Positions 1-8,059 of a stretch of DNA of 64,000 nucleotides are shown here, in pieces; positions within the stretch are counted from its first letter, which is position 1; each line of letters begins with the position of its first letter. The translations under genes and the position numbers were made by a program. Source of the stretch: JANQTF01 sp041741415 (GTDB taxonomy: Bacteria > Bacteroidota > Bacteroidia > J057). The notes below the pieces were generated by a model. It did no database searches, was not told where the DNA came from, and was given only the letters and a program-made list of their open reading frames with translations. The stretch lies in contig JBGSKC010000028.1 in NCBI GenBank assembly GCA_041741415.1, forward strand, positions 124,001 to 188,000. The letters are read 5' to 3'.

Positions 1-422
1 TCACCTACCACGGGCCCGGACAAATCACAGGCTACCCAATTCTTGATCTTGAAAAATTTCGCCCGGACCTCGGCTGGTATCTCCGCACCCTGGAAGAAGT
101 CATGATCCGGCTGTGTGCCAGCTATGGCCTCGAAGCAGGCCGGGTGGCAGGTGCCACCGGCGTGTGGCTCGGCATCGGGACTCCTGAAGAAAGGAAAATC
201 TGCGCTTTCGGCGTCAAATGCAGCCGCTGGATTACCATGCACGGCTTCGCCTTTAACGTCAACACCGACCTCTCCCTCTTCGATCACATCGTTCCCTGCG
301 GCATCGACGACAAGGCTGTTACCTCCCTCCAGGCTGAGCTGGGCGGGGAACTGGATATGGAAGAAGTAAAAGGCAGAATCAGGGAGCTGTTTGCGGAGGA
401 GTTTGGATGCGAATGGGGGTGA
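1..422 (+). CDS. lipB: Octanoyltransferase LipB, 3' part (gene starts before the window)
   Basis: LipB moves octanoyl groups from acyl carrier protein to the lipoyl domains of 2-oxoacid dehydrogenases, the first step of lipoate synthesis. The reading frame is open from base 3 and begins inside the family motif TYHGPGQ, so about a third of the protein lies to the left. The fragment is about 139 residues. The family's catalytic lysine fits the codon near 195 (RKICAFG) and the catalytic cysteine fits the codon near 297 (VPCGI). An ATG at 102 is internal and not the true start. The product would serve enzymes such as the 2-oxoglutarate dehydrogenase whose E1 gene lies at 16 kb. Motifs are seen; function is by family. 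Confidence 0.93.
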   Translation, partial: TYHGPGQITGYPILDLEKFRPDLGWYLRTLEEVMIRLCASYGLEAGRVAGATGVWLGIGTPEERKICAFGVKCSRWITMHGFAFNVNTDLSLFDHIVPCGIDDKAVTSLQAELGGELDMEEVKGRIRELFAEEFGCEWG

Positions 423-459
423 AAAAAAATCAGGAGCCCGCCCCAAAGCCAGCTCCTGA
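422..459 (-). terminator. Rho-independent terminator of the ompH cluster
   Basis: On the minus strand an 8-bp perfect stem (plus-strand arms 430-437 and 452-459) is followed directly by a run of eight T residues (plus-strand A run 422-429). It lies about 30 bases past the stop of the ompH gene at 488 and closes the minus-strand envelope cluster. lipB ends on the opposite strand at its edge. Confidence 0.8.
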
Positions 460-487
460 CGGATTTTCCAACAAACAAAAAGGGAAC

Positions 488-1030
488 TTATTCGCCCTCA
501 GTTGTCTGAACGGGGATATTGAGCTTTTGCATCAGCTTGATGGTCACATCGTCTTCAGTAGGGCCATAGAGGACCATGGTGGAACCAGTGCCATCTACTT
601 TACTCACGATGAAGTCGTAGCCATTCTCTGTAGCGACAGAATCAATGGCTGCTTGCAATTTGTCGATCACAGGCTGGAGGAGTTCCTGACGCCGTGTCAT
701 GAGCTTGGCTTCAGCATCGGAGGTGGACTTGGAGATGTCCTGATCGAGTTGCTGGAGTTCTGCTTCAAGGGCCGCGAGCTGGGCCTGATCCGGGTTAGCG
801 CCTTCGCGCATTTCCATATACTCCTGGAGCTTGGTTTGGCCATACTGCTGCTTCACCTGCAGCGACTCGGTGAGCTTTTGCTCATACACGCTGAGCTGCT
901 GCTGCATGGTTTGGGTTTCAGGCATGCGGCTGAGCACAGCCTGAATATCGGCATAGCCGATTTTGAGTTGGCCGAAGGCCTGGCCCGCGAAGGTGAGGGT
1001 GGCGAGCAGTATGAGGGATGCGATTCTCAT
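488..1030 (-). CDS. OmpH/Skp family periplasmic chaperone (paralog 1)
   Basis: A 180-residue Skp-like protein that should hold unfolded outer-membrane proteins in the periplasm on their way to BamA. The start at 1030 is chosen because it gives a clean signal peptide (MRIASLILLATLTFAGQAFG) followed by the family start LKIGYADIQAVLSRMPE; the longer frame to 1135 runs into the upstream gene. Residues about 45-125 form a charged, Gln/Glu-rich coiled coil, and the C-terminal part carries the small beta segment DFIVSKVDG. It is closest in layout to the neighbour at 1095-1655, and both lie downstream of bamA on the same strand. Family call is firm; client proteins are unknown. Confidence 0.92.
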   Translation of the reverse strand: MRIASLILLATLTFAGQAFGQLKIGYADIQAVLSRMPETQTMQQQLSVYEQKLTESLQVKQQYGQTKLQEYMEMREGANPDQAQLAALEAELQQLDQDISKSTSDAEAKLMTRRQELLQPVIDKLQAAIDSVATENGYDFIVSKVDGTGSTMVLYGPTEDDVTIKLMQKLNIPVQTTEGE

Positions 1031-1094
1031 GTTCGATGAAATTGATTGAGTAGAATCAACAGATTCTTTTGGGTAAAGGGCTGGAGAGGAATGG

Positions 1095-1655
1095 TTATTC
1101 TTCTTCGGTGAGCTCGGCTGGAATGGGGATGCCAAGGCGCTCCATCAGGGTCTTGGTGAGGTTGTGTTCTTCGCCGCCAAAGAGCACGATGCTGGTGCCG
1201 GAGGAGGAAGTATTAAAAATATAAGTAAAGCCTTGCTCTTTTGCGAGGCTGTCGATGGCTGCTTGCACCTTGTTGAGCACGGGACCAAGGCGTTCTGAGC
1301 GGCGGGCGATGAACCTTTGCTCGGCGTCCTGCTGGCTTTTAGCCAGTTCATTCTGGAGTTTTTCCAGTTCCGCCTGCATGGCAGCGAGCTCGGTTTCCGG
1401 AAGATTTTCGCCTGCTTCGGCTGCGCGCTCCTGAAACTCGGCCAGGCGGGTCTGGAAGTAGTCCTGCTTCACCTGAAGGTTTTTTGAGAGCTGCTGCTGA
1501 TAGGTGTTCAACTCCTGATCAACCACTTTGGCCTCCGGCATGAATGCGAGGATCAACTCCAGGTCGGCGAAACCGATCTTCTGTGCCTGGGCAGTGCTGA
1601 ACGCGCCCACAACAAAGAGGGTGGCCAACAAGTACTTTACCATTCTGTTCTGCAT
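1095..1655 (-). CDS. OmpH/Skp family periplasmic chaperone (paralog 2)
   Basis: A 186-residue Skp-like chaperone with a signal peptide (MVKYLLATLFVVGAFSTAQA), the family motif QKIGFADLELILAFMPE, a long coiled coil rich in Gln and Glu, and the C-terminal strand TYIFNTSSSGTSIVLFG. A second in-frame ATG at 1643 would give a cleaner signal peptide, so the start may be 1643 rather than 1655. It shares its repeat layout with the gene at 488-1030, from which it is separated by only 64 bases, suggesting a recent tandem duplication and one transcript. A TATCTTTG box at 1676-1683 may promote it. Role as a BamA-feeding holdase follows from the family and from bamA next door. Confidence 0.92.
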   Translation of the reverse strand: MQNRMVKYLLATLFVVGAFSTAQAQKIGFADLELILAFMPEAKVVDQELNTYQQQLSKNLQVKQDYFQTRLAEFQERAAEAGENLPETELAAMQAELEKLQNELAKSQQDAEQRFIARRSERLGPVLNKVQAAIDSLAKEQGFTYIFNTSSSGTSIVLFGGEEHNLTKTLMERLGIPIPAELTEEE

Positions 1656-1675
1656 GTTTTCTTTCTAAAGTCGGG

Positions 1676-1683
1676 CAAAGATA
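1676..1683 (-). promoter_or_regulatory. Possible Bacteroidota promoter -7 box for ompH paralog 2
   Basis: The minus strand reads TATCTTTG here, an exact match to the Bacteroidota -7 consensus TAnnTTTG, about 20 bases before the start codon at 1655. I could not see a convincing TTG at the expected -33 distance, so this is half of a promoter only. Confidence 0.45.
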
Positions 1684-1809
1684 AGGCCTTTTTCATTCCT
1701 GTGGAAGTGGCAGATTTTCGAATTTCCACCTATTGGCCCTTTCTCCTTTTCGGGAATGTTTCTTCTCAGGGTTTTCTCTTCCATGAGGGGTGAAATGGCC
1801 ATTTTCCAC

Positions 1810-1887
1810 AAAAAAACATCAGCGTTGAGACGATCTCCTGCCGTGGGGTCACTATCCCGCTTGCAGAAGCCTGCCCGACGCCGATGT
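1810..1887 (-). terminator. Probable terminator after ompH paralog 3
   Basis: Plus-strand arms 1816-1825 and 1878-1887 pair over 10 positions with one mismatch, and on the minus strand the stem runs into a T run (plus-strand A run 1810-1816). The loop is long (about 50 bases). It would end transcription from the ompH gene at 1932 and separate it from the downstream pair, fitting the promoter box at 1676. Confidence 0.5.
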
Positions 1888-1931
1888 TTGCAAGTTGATA
1901 AGGCTAAAACGGAGAGGTAAGACCCCTCGTG

Positions 1932-2465
1932 CTAGTTATTGCCATCAGCCTCAGGGCCATAGCCAAGCTCTGTCAGCACCTCGTCGCTCACGTCGAAAAT
2001 GTTGTTTGTGTAGAGCCAGGTAACGCCACCTGCTTTGTCAAAGATAAAGTCGAGTCGCTTGCGCGAAGCAATTGTCTCTACTGCGCGAAAAACCTTGTCC
2101 TGGATCGGGCGCACCTTGGCTTCCTGGAGGGAAAACAATTCGCCATTATATCCAAACTTCTGCTCGCGGTATTCCTTGGCTTCACGCTCAGCATCGAAAA
2201 TGGCTTCCTGGCGCTGGGCTTTCACGTCCTCTGGCAATAGAACTTCCTGAGCCTGATAGTCGGCATACATGCGCTCAATGTCCTCATACTTCTTTTCCAG
2301 GTCCTGCTGCCAGCGCTGTGAAATTCGCTCCACCTCTTCCTGAGCCGATTTGTATTCGGGAATTTGGTTGAGGATGTAGTCCGTGTCCACATAGCCGAAC
2401 TTTTGGGCAAAAGCCACGCTGCCAGCGAAGAAAACCAAGGCGAGGGTCAATACAATCTGTTTCAT
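1932..2465 (-). CDS. OmpH/Skp family periplasmic chaperone (paralog 3)
   Basis: A 177-residue Skp-like protein with signal peptide (MKQIVLTLALVFFAGSVAFA) and the family opening QKFGYVDTDYILNQIPEY. The central coiled coil (about residues 40-125) is more charged and Tyr-rich than in the two paralogs downstream. The C-terminus reads RLDFIFDKAGGVTWLYT, the usual end of the fold. It follows bamA by about 137 bases on the same strand, the usual bamA-ompH order in Bacteroidota. It is the most divergent of the three and is followed by its own probable terminator, so it may be the ancestral bamA-linked copy. Family firm, specialisation inferred. Confidence 0.93.
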   Translation of the reverse strand: MKQIVLTLALVFFAGSVAFAQKFGYVDTDYILNQIPEYKSAQEEVERISQRWQQDLEKKYEDIERMYADYQAQEVLLPEDVKAQRQEAIFDAEREAKEYREQKFGYNGELFSLQEAKVRPIQDKVFRAVETIASRKRLDFIFDKAGGVTWLYTNNIFDVSDEVLTELGYGPEADGNN

Positions 2466-2602
2466 CGTTCGAAGGGTTTCTGTGTCAAAAAGTGGGCATC
2501 ATCTCGCCCATGTTGTTGCAGTGAAATACGCAAATGGCGGACGGTTTTCCTGCTCCAGGATAATCTTTCTCACACAGATGCTCACGCAGGCAACACAGGT
2601 CT

Positions 2603-5104
2603 TTAGAACTGCTGCCCGATCACGAAGTGAAACTGGCTTCCGCTCTTGGTATTGGACCCTTCGATGTTGTCGAATCCGTAGGCCCAGTCAAAGCCGAGCA
2701 AGCCCACCATCGGGAGCATGACCCGCAAGCCTGCACCTGCTGCCCGCCGTAGCTGGAAGGGGTTGTAGTCGCGGAAGGTGGCAAAGCCGTTCCCGGCTTC
2801 CAGGAAGCCCTGCACCCAGATTGGCGAGGTTTGGTTTAGCGTCAATGGATAACGAAGCTCCATCACCACGCGGTTGTAGATCGGGTATCCAACCTGGTTG
2901 TTGGTCAGGGAGTTGTTTTCGTAGCCACGAAGCGGAATGATCTCCCGTCCGTCCAGCTGGGCTAATCCAAAGCCGATCAACCCGGTGCCACCCATGAAGT
3001 AGCGCTCGAAAGGCGAAATTCCCAGGTTGTTGTTGTAGGCACCCACATAACCACCTTCGATTTTGGTGCTCAGCACCATGTCGCCCACAATTCGGAAGAA
3101 CCAGTTGCTGTTGAAGCGCCATTTATGGAATTCCAGCAGCCTGTATTTCTCCTGCGGCCCCAATTCGCTGTAATCTTCTACGCCGTCGAAGAGCGAGTAG
3201 GGCGGTGTGACTTCCACAGAAAACGACATGATTGAGCCGCTGCGAGGATAAATCGGGGCATCCACGCTGCTGCGATCAAAAGATTGGCGCAGGGAGATGA
3301 TGTTAATATTGGCCTGATCCACCCCTTGAAACGCTTCGAAGGCAATGCCCGGCTGGCGAATGTCATAGTACTTGTAAACCAGCGAAGTGCGGGAGGTGAA
3401 AAAGTCATCAGGAAACTTCAACCTCCGACCATAGTCGAGCGAAGTGTTGAGGAGGTTAAAGCGATAGGTGGATTGAACGTTCTGGATGATCTGGTAATTG
3501 GCGTTCACGCCCAAAGAGTTGGGACGTTTGCCACCCATCCAGGGCTCCAGGAAGGAAAAGGCAAAGTTTTTATACCCAACGCCATTCATCTGGATGGCCA
3601 AGCTTACACGCTGCCCGTCGCCCGAAGGCACCGGACGCCATTCTTCGGGCTTGAACATCCGCTTGGTGGAGAAATTGTTGAACGCCAGCTGCACTGTCCC
3701 TACAAATCCTCCTGCCAGCACCTCGCCGGTTCTGGGGTCACGATACTGGCCGCCCCAGCCACCCTGAAGCTGCAACTGGTCGGAAGGCCGTTCCTCCAGC
3801 GTAAAATTGATGTCCACAGTGCCGTCGTTGGGGTTGGGCACCGGGTTAATGCCGAGTTTTTCCTGGTCAAAATAGTTCAGGGCCAGAATTTCGCGCTGTG
3901 AGCGGATGATTTCTGCGCGGCTGAACTTGCGGCCTGGCGATACCCGCAACTCGCGCCGAACGACATAGTCGCTGGTTTTGGTGTTGCCCTGAAGCGGAAC
4001 CTTGCGGATTGTTGCTTGCGGCCCTTCCTGAATTCGAAGCTCCAGGTCGATGGAATCGCCAACAATGGCCACTTCCACTGCATCAACATTAAAAAAGAGG
4101 TAGCCGTCGTCGAGGTACAAAGAACTCACATCCGACCCTGTTGGGTCGCCAAAGAGGCGCTTGTCGATTTTCGACCCGCTGTAAACATCTCCCTCATTGA
4201 TGCCGAGCACGGCTTGCAGGATCTCGGAATTGTATTTGTAGTTGCCCGACCAGGCGATGTTGCGGTGATAGTATTTTGGCCCTTCGTCGACCTTCATTTC
4301 CAGGATCACCTCGCTCTCGTTGATGGCATAAATGGTGTCGCTGAGGATGGTAAAATCCCGGTATCCGTTGTCGTTGTAAAAAGTAATCAGCTCAGTTTTG
4401 TTCTCTTCGTAGATTTTAGGAATGTACTTGGAAGGTTTCCAGACGCGCCAAAAGGTTTTCTGCTTTGTCTTCTTGAGCTTGCTGCGAACCTTTGCAGCTG
4501 TGAAGGCCTCATTGCCCACCACGCGCAACTCCGCAATTTTGACCCGTGGGCCCTTGTTGATGTTGATGTTCACAATCACCCCGTTGCGGATGATTTTGTC
4601 GCTTTCCTCCTGAATATCGACTGCAATGTTGAAGAATCCTTTTTCAATGAAGTAGTTGCGGATAATGCGGGTTGCGGAGGTTTTTTTAGATTCGGTGAGG
4701 ATCGTTCCCCGAATAAAATTGATCTGTTCGCGCAGGTCGTCGGCCTGGCTTTTGTTTATCCCAACGAAATTAAATTCCGAAATCCGGGGGCGTTCTTTGA
4801 CCTCGATAATCAAAAAGATTTTATCTGCCACCACATTATCCACCCGAATGGAGACCTCCGAGAAGAGGTTTTCCTCCCACAGACGCCGCACCACATCAGA
4901 AATTTGCATGCCTGGAATGGTGACGGTGCTTCCCACGGCGAGGCCGCTGCGCGCCACAATGGCGTCCTTGTCGCTGTATTCAGCTCCTTCCACCGTAAGG
5001 CCTGCGAGCAGGTAGGTTTTAGGATTGTCGTAATCCAGCTTGATCTGGGCCAGGGCGGGGAAGGCTGCCAAAGCCGCCAGGCAGAACAACAATAATCTTC
5101 TCAT
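2603..5104 (-). CDS. bamA: Outer membrane protein assembly factor BamA
   Basis: BamA is the core of the machine that inserts beta-barrel proteins into the outer membrane. The 833-residue product begins with a signal peptide (MRRLLLFCLAALAAFPALAQ), followed by a run of POTRA domains over roughly residues 25-420 (for example LTVEGAEYSDKDAIVARSGL, and the later LRVVGNEAFTAAKVRSKLKK) and a C-terminal 16-strand barrel ending in the aromatic VIGQQF. The start at 5104 is preferred over upstream ATGs because those lie inside uppS and lack a signal peptide. It begins four bases after the uppS stop, so the two are probably translated from one message. The order uppS-bamA-ompH is typical for the phylum. 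Confidence 0.96.
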   Translation of the reverse strand: MRRLLLFCLAALAAFPALAQIKLDYDNPKTYLLAGLTVEGAEYSDKDAIVARSGLAVGSTVTIPGMQISDVVRRLWEENLFSEVSIRVDNVVADKIFLIIEVKERPRISEFNFVGINKSQADDLREQINFIRGTILTESKKTSATRIIRNYFIEKGFFNIAVDIQEESDKIIRNGVIVNININKGPRVKIAELRVVGNEAFTAAKVRSKLKKTKQKTFWRVWKPSKYIPKIYEENKTELITFYNDNGYRDFTILSDTIYAINESEVILEMKVDEGPKYYHRNIAWSGNYKYNSEILQAVLGINEGDVYSGSKIDKRLFGDPTGSDVSSLYLDDGYLFFNVDAVEVAIVGDSIDLELRIQEGPQATIRKVPLQGNTKTSDYVVRRELRVSPGRKFSRAEIIRSQREILALNYFDQEKLGINPVPNPNDGTVDINFTLEERPSDQLQLQGGWGGQYRDPRTGEVLAGGFVGTVQLAFNNFSTKRMFKPEEWRPVPSGDGQRVSLAIQMNGVGYKNFAFSFLEPWMGGKRPNSLGVNANYQIIQNVQSTYRFNLLNTSLDYGRRLKFPDDFFTSRTSLVYKYYDIRQPGIAFEAFQGVDQANINIISLRQSFDRSSVDAPIYPRSGSIMSFSVEVTPPYSLFDGVEDYSELGPQEKYRLLEFHKWRFNSNWFFRIVGDMVLSTKIEGGYVGAYNNNLGISPFERYFMGGTGLIGFGLAQLDGREIIPLRGYENNSLTNNQVGYPIYNRVVMELRYPLTLNQTSPIWVQGFLEAGNGFATFRDYNPFQLRRAAGAGLRVMLPMVGLLGFDWAYGFDNIEGSNTKSGSQFHFVIGQQF

Positions 5105-5108
5105 AGCG

Positions 5109-5888
5109 TCAGGACTGAATTTGCTCGCTGATTTTGCCGAATCGGCGCTCGCGTTTTTGAAAATCGATGATGGCTTCATAGAGGTGCTCCCGCCGATAGT
5201 CGGGCCAAAGGGTGTCGGTAATGAACAATTCTGCATAGGCCAATTCCCACAAAAGGAAATTGCTGATTCTATACTCACCGGAAGTCCGGATCATGAGCTC
5301 CGGATCGGGAATAGCCCTGGTGCTGAGGGCCTGTGAAAACATGGCCTCATTAATGGCCTCGGGTTGGATACGGCCTTCTTTGGCTGCCTGAGCCAGGCTG
5401 CGTGCCGCCTCCAGAATATCAGACCTCCCGCCATAGCTTAAGGCCAGGGTGAGGGTCATCCGGTTATTGTGCTTGGTTTTGTCCATCGCCGCCTGCAACT
5501 CCGCCCCGCAGCTTCCCGGAAGCCTGTCGAGATGCCCAATGGCGTGCAAACGAATGTTGTTCTTCATCAACGTCGCGGTTTCCTTCGAAATGGTCTCAAC
5601 CAAAAGCGTCATCAAAGCATCCACCTCCGCCTGAGGCCGGTTCCAGTTTTCCGTCGAGAAGGCATACAACGTCAAATATCCCACTCCCAGCTCAGCCGCA
5701 GCTTCGGTAACATCCCGAACAGCCTTGACAGCAGAACGATGCCCAAACACCCGGAGGTTGCCTCGCTTGCGTGCCCATCGCCCATTGCCATCCATGATGA
5801 TGGCGATATGCCTGGGTAGTTTTTCTGGGTTAATCTGCTCTTTCGACGCCATGTGCCTGGGTTCTGTCCGCCTTTCCTCCTGAGCCAA
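5109..5888 (-). CDS. uppS: Isoprenyl transferase, undecaprenyl diphosphate synthase
   Basis: This cis-prenyltransferase builds the C55 lipid carrier used for peptidoglycan and surface polysaccharide. The protein shows IIMDGNGRWA with the catalytic Asp, the FSTENWNRP segment, SYGGR, and the C-terminal RTSGEYRISNFLLWE that binds diphosphate. Two starts are possible: 5888 (259 residues) or 5852 (MASKEQ, 247 residues); the second fits family length better. A TACCTTTG promoter box lies at 5919-5926 and a terminator sits upstream at 6027-6058, so uppS-bamA probably forms its own transcription unit after DUF6089. Confidence 0.96.
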   Translation of the reverse strand: MAQEERRTEPRHMASKEQINPEKLPRHIAIIMDGNGRWARKRGNLRVFGHRSAVKAVRDVTEAAAELGVGYLTLYAFSTENWNRPQAEVDALMTLLVETISKETATLMKNNIRLHAIGHLDRLPGSCGAELQAAMDKTKHNNRMTLTLALSYGGRSDILEAARSLAQAAKEGRIQPEAINEAMFSQALSTRAIPDPELMIRTSGEYRISNFLLWELAYAELFITDTLWPDYRREHLYEAIIDFQKRERRFGKISEQIQS

Positions 5889-5918
5889 AATCTTTCAATC
5901 AAGGATCAGATGAGTATG

Positions 5919-5954
5919 CAAAGGTAATCAAAGTCGTGGGTCAAAAAAACCAAA
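5919..5954 (-). promoter_or_regulatory. Promoter candidate for uppS-bamA
   Basis: The minus strand reads TACCTTTG at 5926-5919, matching TAnnTTTG, with TTTGG at 5954-5950 about 23 bases upstream as a possible -33 element. Spacing is at the long end of what is reported for the phylum. It sits between the DUF6089 terminator and the uppS start. Confidence 0.5.
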
Positions 5955-6020
5955 GCCAAGGCTTCGCCATCAGCCTCATAGTAGCCGTCAAGGGATGAAA
6001 GGTTGCACGCCGTTTAGCTA

Positions 6021-6058
6021 AAACAACGAGAGGCTGTGCAGGTATGCACAGCCTCTCG
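6021..6058 (-). terminator. Strong terminator after DUF6089 gene
   Basis: A perfect 14-bp stem with a 4-base loop (plus-strand arms 6027-6040 and 6045-6058), followed on the minus strand by TTGTTTT. It lies just past the stop at 6086. The stem also has potential to act on the opposite strand but no plus-strand gene ends here. Confidence 0.8.
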
Positions 6059-6085
6059 CATGAATGTTTTCTCTGTAGTGGAGGG

Positions 6086-6937
6086 CTATTTGAACTGCGG
6101 ACAGCGTACCCAATCGAGGATGAAGCTGATCCGGACGTTGGAGTAAATGTACCAGTCTTGCTGGGTCCTGTCGCCGCGAATACCATTGACTGCGGAAGCA
6201 CCATCTGGATATTGAACCAGGTCAATTCGGTCAGACAAAAGTGCAGCAACCGGGTTTTGAGCCCGGAGCGCTTCCAGGTCAGGGTAGCGGGTGCTCACAT
6301 CGTCGAGATAGTCGGTAAAGGTTTTTCTAAACCCGGTTTCGAATTCCAGGTCAAATTTTTTGGAAATGGCGAAACGCACCCCGGCACCCATTGGAATAGA
6401 CAATTGGGTGAGTCTGTATGGTTCAGGGTAACGACCATCTGCATCGGGTAGAAACTGCCCTTCAGTGCCAAGCGGCTGCAGGTCATACCATTGGCCATTC
6501 AGCTGAGCTTGTGGGTTGAAGGAAAACAACGCCACACCACCAAACACATAAGGTGTATAAACCGGGCGGTAGCTATACTGGCGGTCGGTAGGCAGAAAGT
6601 CGAATGCCACGGTGAAACTTCCTTCCGTAATCGGAGAGCGGAAGCTCAGGTTACGGCGCTCACGAATTGGGTTGGTGGACACGGCATCGGTGGCACCCAT
6701 CCATCCCTGATAAAACCCAAGACGAGCCGTCATGAATGGATTAAACCGATAAGAGCCTTGGATACCCACTCCGGGACGGGTGAATTTCAGGGTAAAATCG
6801 TCGTCCAAATCTCCCAAATAATGGGTTGGGCCAACTGAAATACCCACTTTAAAGTATCCATAACGGAACTGTGCGGTGGCAGCGCCATACATCAGAAGCA
6901 GCAAGCCCAACACAAGGCTGATTTTCAAAACCTTCAT
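6086..6937 (-). CDS. DUF6089 family outer-membrane beta-barrel protein
   Basis: A 283-residue protein with a signal peptide (MKVLKISLVLGLLLLMYGAATA) and a repeating pattern of amphipathic, aromatic-ended strands (YGYFKVGISVGPTHYLGDL, TRPGVGIQGSYRF, MTARLGFYQGW, YTPYVFGGVALFSF, IPMGAGVRFAI) typical of small porin-like barrels. It matches what I know as DUF6089, a Bacteroidota family found between nadK and uppS/bamA, which is exactly its place here. Its biochemical role is unknown; the context suggests a structural or assembly role at the outer membrane. It is followed by a strong terminator. Confidence 0.85.
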   Translation of the reverse strand: MKVLKISLVLGLLLLMYGAATAQFRYGYFKVGISVGPTHYLGDLDDDFTLKFTRPGVGIQGSYRFNPFMTARLGFYQGWMGATDAVSTNPIRERRNLSFRSPITEGSFTVAFDFLPTDRQYSYRPVYTPYVFGGVALFSFNPQAQLNGQWYDLQPLGTEGQFLPDADGRYPEPYRLTQLSIPMGAGVRFAISKKFDLEFETGFRKTFTDYLDDVSTRYPDLEALRAQNPVAALLSDRIDLVQYPDGASAVNGIRGDRTQQDWYIYSNVRISFILDWVRCPQFK

Positions 6938-7171
6938 GAATCAACGATTTTGGCAATAAAGAGGAGAACCCTTCTGCGATGGTATTCTAACGGATCCGGC
7001 CCTAAATAAGTATAGCCCCGGCAGAAAACCAACGGACAGATGAAATGGTACATCAAAACGCCATAGGCCTCAGTGTTAGCTGCTTGAATCAGGGGTAAAA
7101 ATTGAGAATATTTCGATAACCCGAAAATCAGATTCTCTCCTTCACTTACAGGTACCAGGCGGCAATATACC

Positions 7172-8059
7172 CTAATTCCGGTTGTCATGCCCCCACATCA
7201 GGGAGCGGCGTAGGTTATCAACGTGTTTGGTGGTGGACATTCGCAGCAGGCGAATTTTGAAATTGGCTAGCCGCACAGCAATCGAAGTTTTTGCCTTGAC
7301 AAGTTCGGTGCGGGTATCCAGGGCCACCATTGCCACGCCAGAGCGACTTTCGATTTCAAACGAAACCACCCAGTCATCCGGGATCACCACGGGCCGCACC
7401 GTGAGGGAGTGTGGCGCTACGGGCGTAATTACAAAAGTGGCCGAACTGGGAAAAATAATCGGGCCACCGCAGCTCAGGCTGTAGGCCGTGGATCCCGTGG
7501 GCGTGGCCACAATCAAGCCGTCGCCCCAATAGGAATTCAAAAATTCGCCGTTGATATAGGCATGAACCGTGATCATCTCATTGCTGTTGGCCTTGTGGAT
7601 GGTCAGGTCGTTGATGCCATGAGGATTTTCCCCAAACAGCCCCGGAGGATCGCTCACCACGGAAAGCAGGGAGCGCTGGTCAATCCGGTACATGTCGCGC
7701 ATCAGCTCGTCGGTAGCCTGAACCAGCTCATACTGGTTGATGCTGGTCAGGTAGCCTAATCGCCCGAAATTCACCCCTAAAATGGGCTTCCCGGACCTTC
7801 CCGTGAACCGAACCGCCTCCAGCACTGTGCCGTCTCCTCCGAAACAATACAAAAATTTACACTCTTCTATTTCCTCCTGGCGGCTAAAGACTGGGGTGCT
7901 CGCCACTGGCAACGACTCCGGGATGCGGTCGAAAAGCTGCCGGGCATACTTCTGATAGAGGCTGTAGCGAATACCCCTCTCTCGGAGATAGGCAAAAAAT
8001 TCACGAAGGACCTGCAAGTCCGTGTTCTCCGTAATCCGTCCGAAAATGGCGATGTTCAT
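7172..8059 (-). CDS. nadK: NAD kinase
   Basis: NAD kinase phosphorylates NAD to NADP and so sets the NADPH supply. The 295-residue product carries the GGDGT motif (residues 74-78, catalytic Asp 76), NDLTIHK, and TPTGSTAYSLSCGGPI, all diagnostic. The start at 8059 overlaps the stop of the upstream Omp85-like gene by four bases (ATGA), showing translational coupling; the longer frame to 8185 lies inside that gene and is rejected. A 234-base stretch with no recognised gene follows (6938-7171). Confidence 0.97.
   Translation of the reverse strand: MNIAIFGRITENTDLQVLREFFAYLRERGIRYSLYQKYARQLFDRIPESLPVASTPVFSRQEEIEECKFLYCFGGDGTVLEAVRFTGRSGKPILGVNFGRLGYLTSINQYELVQATDELMRDMYRIDQRSLLSVVSDPPGLFGENPHGINDLTIHKANSNEMITVHAYINGEFLNSYWGDGLIVATPTGSTAYSLSCGGPIIFPSSATFVITPVAPHSLTVRPVVIPDDWVVSFEIESRSGVAMVALDTRTELVKAKTSIAVRLANFKIRLLRMSTTKHVDNLRRSLMWGHDNRN

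Noticed and set aside
407..1039. 210-codon plus-strand open frame
   Set aside because: Fully antisense to the ompH gene at 488-1030, no family similarity, His/Leu-rich composition typical of a mirror frame.
4016..5095. 359-codon plus-strand open frame
   Set aside because: Antisense to bamA over its whole length; codon bias of the true gene creates the open mirror frame.
6934..7188. 84-codon minus-strand frame between nadK and DUF6089
   Set aside because: Overlaps the nadK 3' end and the DUF6089 start, no domain or signal peptide; the 234-base gap is more likely non-coding.
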